This document shows, piece by piece, positions 23,071 through 26,564 of a DNA stretch of 26,564 nucleotides (positions are counted from its first letter, which is position 1; each line of letters starts with the position of its first letter). Source of the DNA: DATILI01 sp035476635. GTDB lineage: Bacteria; Pseudomonadota; Gammaproteobacteria; Burkholderiales; Burkholderiaceae_C. Under the pieces are notes generated by a model, which was not told where the DNA came from, made no database searches, and saw only the letters and a program-made list of their open reading frames with translations. A program made the translations under genes and the position numbers. The DNA lies in assembly GCA_035476635.1 (NCBI GenBank), contig DATILI010000192.1, positions 1-26,564 on the forward strand, given 5' to 3'.

Positions 23071-24075
23071 ATGCGCAGGCCAGCCCTATACAGCAGCACC
23101 AGCCGGGCCGTGGATACGGCAGAAGTTTCTGCGCTGCACACCGATCCCGCCGCGGCGGCGGCCAATGCCAATCAAGCCAAGCATTCGCGCTGGCACCACC
23201 TGTCGCTCTCTCCTTCCAGTCCCCGTGTCCTTTGGTCGGCCATCGCGCTGTTGGCATGCCTGCTGGTGCTCAGCCTTTCCCTGTCGCTGCGCCAGGGCGC
23301 CCGCAAGCTCACGCAGGACGACATCAACGCCGCAGTGCTCAAGACACTGGAAACCACCACCCTGCCCGCCCAGACCGCCAAGGCCTATGAAACCATCCGC
23401 CCCTCGGTGGTGCGCGTGGTGGGCTATGTGAAGAAAAGCAGCTTGCGGGACAAGGACGGCAAGCCGCCCAAGCCCGACGCGAAACCGGCGAAAGCAGGCA
23501 GCGCCGCCCCCGCAGCCAAGGTGGAAGACGAGGAAGTCGAGCACGGCGTGGGTACCGGCGTGGTGATCGTGGACAAGGGCATCATCCTGACCAACCTGCA
23601 TGTGGTGCAGGGCGCGGAACGCATCACGGTCACCTTCTCCGACGGGCTGGAATCCACAGCGTCGGTCATCAGCGTGCAGCCCGAGAACGACCTGGCCGTG
23701 CTGCAGGCCCACAAGATCCCGGACGACATGATCGCGGCCACCATGCGCTCCACGGCCGACCTGGCGCCGGGCGACCAGGTGCTGGCGGTCGGTTTCCCGT
23801 TCGGCATCGGTCCTTCGGCCTCGGCCGGCATCGTCTCGGGCTTGAAGCGCGCCTTTCGCTCGCCCGAGGGCAAGCAGGAAATCACCAACCTGATCCAGTT
23901 CGACGCCGCGGCGAACCCGGGCAATTCCGGCGGTCCGCTGGTCACCATGGAGGGCGAGGTGGTCGGCATCGTCACCGCGATTCTCAACCCCACGCCGGCC
24001 CGCACCTTCATTGGCATCGGCTTTGCCGTGCCGATCGAGAACGCCGCCTCCGCCGCCGGCCTCCCGCCGTTTTGA
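23071..24075 (+). CDS. Membrane-anchored trypsin-like serine protease (S1C, DegP-like, no PDZ)
   Basis: 334 residues. A cytoplasmic N-terminus (1-50) rich in Ala and Ser, one transmembrane segment (about 53-73), then a protease domain facing the periplasm. Catalytic triad: H177 in TNLHVV, D207 in ENDLAV, S286 in NPGNSGGP. A Lys/Pro/Ala-rich insert (121-158) lies before the catalytic His. The protein ends right after the protease domain (GIGFAVPIENAASAAGLPPF), so the PDZ domains of DegP/DegS are absent. Start at 23071 is supported by AGGTGA upstream; earlier in-frame ATGs lack a site. The MoxR gene follows after 19 bp, so this protease is probably the first gene of that operon. Confidence 0.88.
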   Translation: MRRPALYSSTSRAVDTAEVSALHTDPAAAAANANQAKHSRWHHLSLSPSSPRVLWSAIALLACLLVLSLSLSLRQGARKLTQDDINAAVLKTLETTTLPAQTAKAYETIRPSVVRVVGYVKKSSLRDKDGKPPKPDAKPAKAGSAAPAAKVEDEEVEHGVGTGVVIVDKGIILTNLHVVQGAERITVTFSDGLESTASVISVQPENDLAVLQAHKIPDDMIAATMRSTADLAPGDQVLAVGFPFGIGPSASAGIVSGLKRAFRSPEGKQEITNLIQFDAAANPGNSGGPLVTMEGEVVGIVTAILNPTPARTFIGIGFAVPIENAASAAGLPPF

Positions 24076-24094
24076 GTTCAAGGAAAGGCACCGC

Positions 24095-25096
24095 ATGGAA
24101 CCCCAGACCAACACCGCAACGGCACAGCTCATGGAGCAAATCCTGTACGAGGTCAAGCGCATCGTCGTCGGCCAGGACCGCTTTCTCGAGCGCGTGATGG
24201 TCGCCGTGCTGGCACAGGGGCACCTGCTGGTCGAAGGCGTCCCGGGCCTGGCCAAGACGCTGACCGTCAAGACCCTGGCCAACACCGTGCGCGGGCAGTT
24301 CAAGCGCATCCAGTTCACGCCCGACCTGGTGCCGGCCGACCTGGTGGGCACGCGCGTGTACAACCAGAAGACCGGCGAATTCAGCACGGCGCTGGGGCCG
24401 GTCTTCACCAACTTGCTGCTGGCCGACGAAATCAACCGGGCGCCGGCCAAGGTGCAAAGCGCGCTGCTCGAAGTGATGCAGGAGCGCCAGGTCACCATTG
24501 CCGGCGAGACGCACAAGGTGCCCGAGCCGTTCCTGGTGATGGCCACGCAGAACCCGATCGAGACCGAGGGCACCTACCCCCTGCCCGAGGCACAGGTGGA
24601 CCGCTTCATGATGAAGGTGCTGGTCGACTATCCGACCGACGAGGAAGAGTTTGTCATTGTCGAGCGCGTCACCGGTCCGGCCGTCACCGTCAACGCCGTC
24701 GCGACCACCGAGCAACTGGGCCAGCTGCAGGCCGAGTGCCGCAAGGTGTATGTCGATCCGTCCCTGGTGCAGTACGCCGTGCGCCTGGTGTCGGCCACCC
24801 GCACCCCCGATCGGCACGGCCTCAAGGAGCTGTCGCGCTTCATCACCTACGGCGCCAGCCCGCGCGCCACCATCAACCTGACCGAAGGCGCGCGCGCCCT
24901 GGCCATGCTGCGCGGGCGCAGCTATGCCTTGCCCGAGGACATGACCGACCTGGTACCTGACGTGCTTCGGCACCGGCTCGTGCTGTCCTACGAGGCCTTG
25001 TCCGAAGGACTTTCGTCCGATGCCGTGGTCGGCAAGATCATGGCCAAGCTCACGCCACCACCCAAGCCGCTCGAACATGAAAAACGCGCCGCCTGA
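24095..25096 (+). CDS. MoxR family AAA+ ATPase
   Basis: 333 residues. Cytoplasmic AAA+ chaperone-like ATPase of the MoxR class, known to assemble or mature protein complexes with von Willebrand proteins. Walker A variant GVPGLAKT (48-55), Walker B LLLADEIN with D110-E111, sensor 1 in ATQNPIETEGTYPLPEAQVDRF with N152, and the C-terminal lid helix region (about 225-325). Start at 24095 has AAGGAAAGG seven bases upstream; the longer frame is protease shadow. It overlaps the DUF58 gene by 20 bp and belongs to the protease - moxR - DUF58 - BatA-like operon. Confidence 0.96.
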   Translation: MEPQTNTATAQLMEQILYEVKRIVVGQDRFLERVMVAVLAQGHLLVEGVPGLAKTLTVKTLANTVRGQFKRIQFTPDLVPADLVGTRVYNQKTGEFSTALGPVFTNLLLADEINRAPAKVQSALLEVMQERQVTIAGETHKVPEPFLVMATQNPIETEGTYPLPEAQVDRFMMKVLVDYPTDEEEFVIVERVTGPAVTVNAVATTEQLGQLQAECRKVYVDPSLVQYAVRLVSATRTPDRHGLKELSRFITYGASPRATINLTEGARALAMLRGRSYALPEDMTDLVPDVLRHRLVLSYEALSEGLSSDAVVGKIMAKLTPPPKPLEHEKRAA

Positions 25097-26051
25097 AAAA
25101 GTCTCGACTCTGCCCACGCGCGGCAATGCCGAGCAGGTGCTGCGCCGCCTCGAATGGACGGTGATCCGCCGGCTGGACGGCCTGCTGCAGGGCGACTACC
25201 GCACCTTGCTGCGCGGCAGCGGTCTGGATCTGGCAGACCTGCGCGAATACCAGCACCACGACGATGTGCGCCACATCGACTGGAACGTGACCGCGCGCAT
25301 GCAGACGCCGTACGTGCGCGTTTTCACCGAAGACCGCGAAATGGCTGCCTGGTTCCTGCTGGACTTGAGCCCTTCGGTGGACTTCGGCTCAGGCGAGCTG
25401 CGCAAACGCCATGTCTCGGCCGAATTCGTGGCGGTGCTGGCACGCCTGCTCACGCGCCATGGCAACCGGGTTGGTGCGGTACTTTATGGCGCCGGGGTCG
25501 ACGCCGTCATCCCCACGCGCGGCGGCAGGCGCCATGTGCTGAACCTGCTGCATGCCATGCAAAACCGGCCCGATGCCGACGCCGATGCCGGCGGAACGAC
25601 GCGGCTGCACGAACTGCTGCACTCCGCCGCCAACCTGATACGGCGCCGCTCCACGGTCTTCGTCGTTTCCGATTTCATCAGCGAGCCCGGTTGGGAAAAG
25701 CCGCTGGGCATGCTGGCGCAGCGCCATGAAGTGGTGGCGGTGCGCCTGCTCGATCCACTGGAACTTGAACTGCCCGACCTGGGGCTCATCACGATCCGCG
25801 ATGCCGAAACCGGCGAGCAGGTGCTGGTGGACACGCATGACGGCGGCTTTCGCAAGCGCTTCGCGCGCATTGCCGCGCAGCGCGAGGCGGACCTGCGCCA
25901 GGCCCTGGTGCGTGCCGGCGTCGATACCCTGGAACTGTCCACCGACGACGATCTGGTGCAGGCGGTGATGCGCTTCACCGACATGCGCAAGCGCCGCCGC
26001 AGCCTCGCCGCGGGTGGCGGCCTGCCCGCGCACCTGAGGCGCGCAGCCTGA
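25077..26051 (+). CDS. DUF58 domain protein
   Basis: 324 residues, no signal peptide or membrane segment seen. The DUF58 hallmark LREYQHHDDVRHIDWNVTAR spans 55-74, followed by a von Willebrand-like fold with MIDAS-type DLSPS (96-100) and VFVVSDF about residue 205. DUF58 proteins are encoded next to MoxR and thought to be its partners. The start at 25077 lies within the MoxR 3' end, 20 bp before its stop is complete; the open frame extends further upstream only as a MoxR shadow. Confidence 0.94.
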   Translation: MKNAPPEKVSTLPTRGNAEQVLRRLEWTVIRRLDGLLQGDYRTLLRGSGLDLADLREYQHHDDVRHIDWNVTARMQTPYVRVFTEDREMAAWFLLDLSPSVDFGSGELRKRHVSAEFVAVLARLLTRHGNRVGAVLYGAGVDAVIPTRGGRRHVLNLLHAMQNRPDADADAGGTTRLHELLHSAANLIRRRSTVFVVSDFISEPGWEKPLGMLAQRHEVVAVRLLDPLELELPDLGLITIRDAETGEQVLVDTHDGGFRKRFARIAAQREADLRQALVRAGVDTLELSTDDDLVQAVMRFTDMRKRRRSLAAGGGLPAHLRRAA

Positions 26052-26075
26052 CGAATCGCGTTGGAGATGAACGCT

Positions 26076-26564
26076 ATGATCAACCAGCCCATCACCTTCC
26101 TCTGGCCGCATTTCCTTTGGCTGCTGCTGGCGCTGCCGCTCCTGGTTCTGCTTTACCTGTGGCTGCTGGGCCGCAAGAAGAAGCTGGCGTTGCGCTATGC
26201 CAGCCTGTCGATCGTGCGCGAAGCCATGGGCAAGGGTCCCAACGTGCGCCGGCACATTCCACCCGCGCTGTTCCTGCTGGCGCTGGCCGCCATGCTGCTG
26301 GCGGCGGCACGTCCGCTGACCGTCATCACCCTGCCCTCGCAGCAGCAGACCATCATCCTGGCGATGGACGTCTCCGGCAGCATGCGCGCCACCGATGTCA
26401 AGCCCAATCGCCTGATCGCTTCGCAAGGCGCTGCCAAGGCGTTCCTGGCCGAGCTGCCGCGCCACGTGCGCGTGGGCATCGTGGCGTTTGCCGGCTCGGC
26501 ATCCGTCGTGCAGGCGCCCACGCTCAGCCGCGAAGACCTGGTCGCCGCCATCGACCGCTTCCAG
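26076..26564 (+). CDS. von Willebrand factor type A protein, BatA-like, 5' part (runs off window)
   Basis: The open frame of 163 codons continues past the window end. N-terminal membrane segment (about 8-32), a basic loop (GRKKK), a second hydrophobic segment (62-79), then a von Willebrand domain whose MIDAS motif is D98-x-S100-x-S102 in ILAMDVSGSM, followed by TDVKPNR and VGIVAFAGSA. This is the BatA-type layout with the domain held in the periplasm between membrane segments. GGAG lies nine bases before the ATG at 26076; a second in-frame ATG at 26067 falls inside that spacing. It follows DUF58 after 24 bp with no DUF4381 gene between. Confidence 0.93.
   Translation, partial: MINQPITFLWPHFLWLLLALPLLVLLYLWLLGRKKKLALRYASLSIVREAMGKGPNVRRHIPPALFLLALAAMLLAAARPLTVITLPSQQQTIILAMDVSGSMRATDVKPNRLIASQGAAKAFLAELPRHVRVGIVAFAGSASVVQAPTLSREDLVAAIDRFQ

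Noticed and set aside
23086..24573. Minus-strand open frame (495 codons) opposite protease and moxR
   Set aside because: Antisense to two strongly supported genes, with no family features.

Overview
The window is a GC-rich bacterial chromosome segment, almost fully coding, with a gene set typical of a betaproteobacterium of the order Burkholderiales and most likely the family Comamonadaceae. The clues are a Bug/TctC-type solute receptor, separate tctB-tctA genes, a DUF3422 protein, a DUF4743 Nudix protein, and short hairpin-forming intergenic repeats placed just after stop codons. No rRNA, tRNA, CRISPR array, insertion sequence or prophage gene was seen. The assignment rests on gene content and style, not on a database search.

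Layout. 1-4419 (+): 3' part of ileS, overlapping lspA, then a Na/Pi-cotransporter family protein. 4455-7586 (-): a stand-alone receiver protein, then an operon SDR - quinone oxidoreductase - DUF4743/Nudix. 7666-9263 (+): SH3-domain exported protein overlapping an M48 metalloprotease. 9408-12995 (-): Bug receptor - gamma-glutamyltransferase - EamA transporter, divergent from a LysR regulator (13100-13972, +) with a clean LysR-type dyad between them. 13990-17493 (-): DUF3422 membrane protein and tctB-tctA. 17596-20135 (-): a spermidine-synthase-like protein translationally coupled to a GspE/PilB-type ATPase. 20215-22948 (-): serine hydrolase, then tatD and a deoxyinosine-type DNA glycosylase. 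23071-26564 (+): membrane-anchored trypsin-like protease - MoxR ATPase - DUF58 - von Willebrand (BatA-like) protein, running off the window end.

How genes work together. ileS/lspA are housekeeping. The Bug receptor, gamma-glutamyltransferase and EamA genes look like one LysR-controlled unit for uptake, processing or export of a glutamyl or amino-acid-like compound (inference). tctB-tctA encode the membrane part of a tripartite tricarboxylate transporter without an adjacent receptor, so they may serve distant Bug proteins. tatD with the DNA glycosylase suggests a small DNA-maintenance operon. The last operon is a MoxR/Bat-type envelope system preceded by a periplasmic-facing protease.

The least explained structure is non-coding. 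Three copies of a hairpin element (two in tandem at 15358-15470, one at 20165-20211) end exactly 3 bp from the stop codon of the gene they follow. A second repeat family has one copy at 9264-9339 and an inverted copy at 11954-12029, each directly abutting a stop codon. No clear new defence or mobile system was found.
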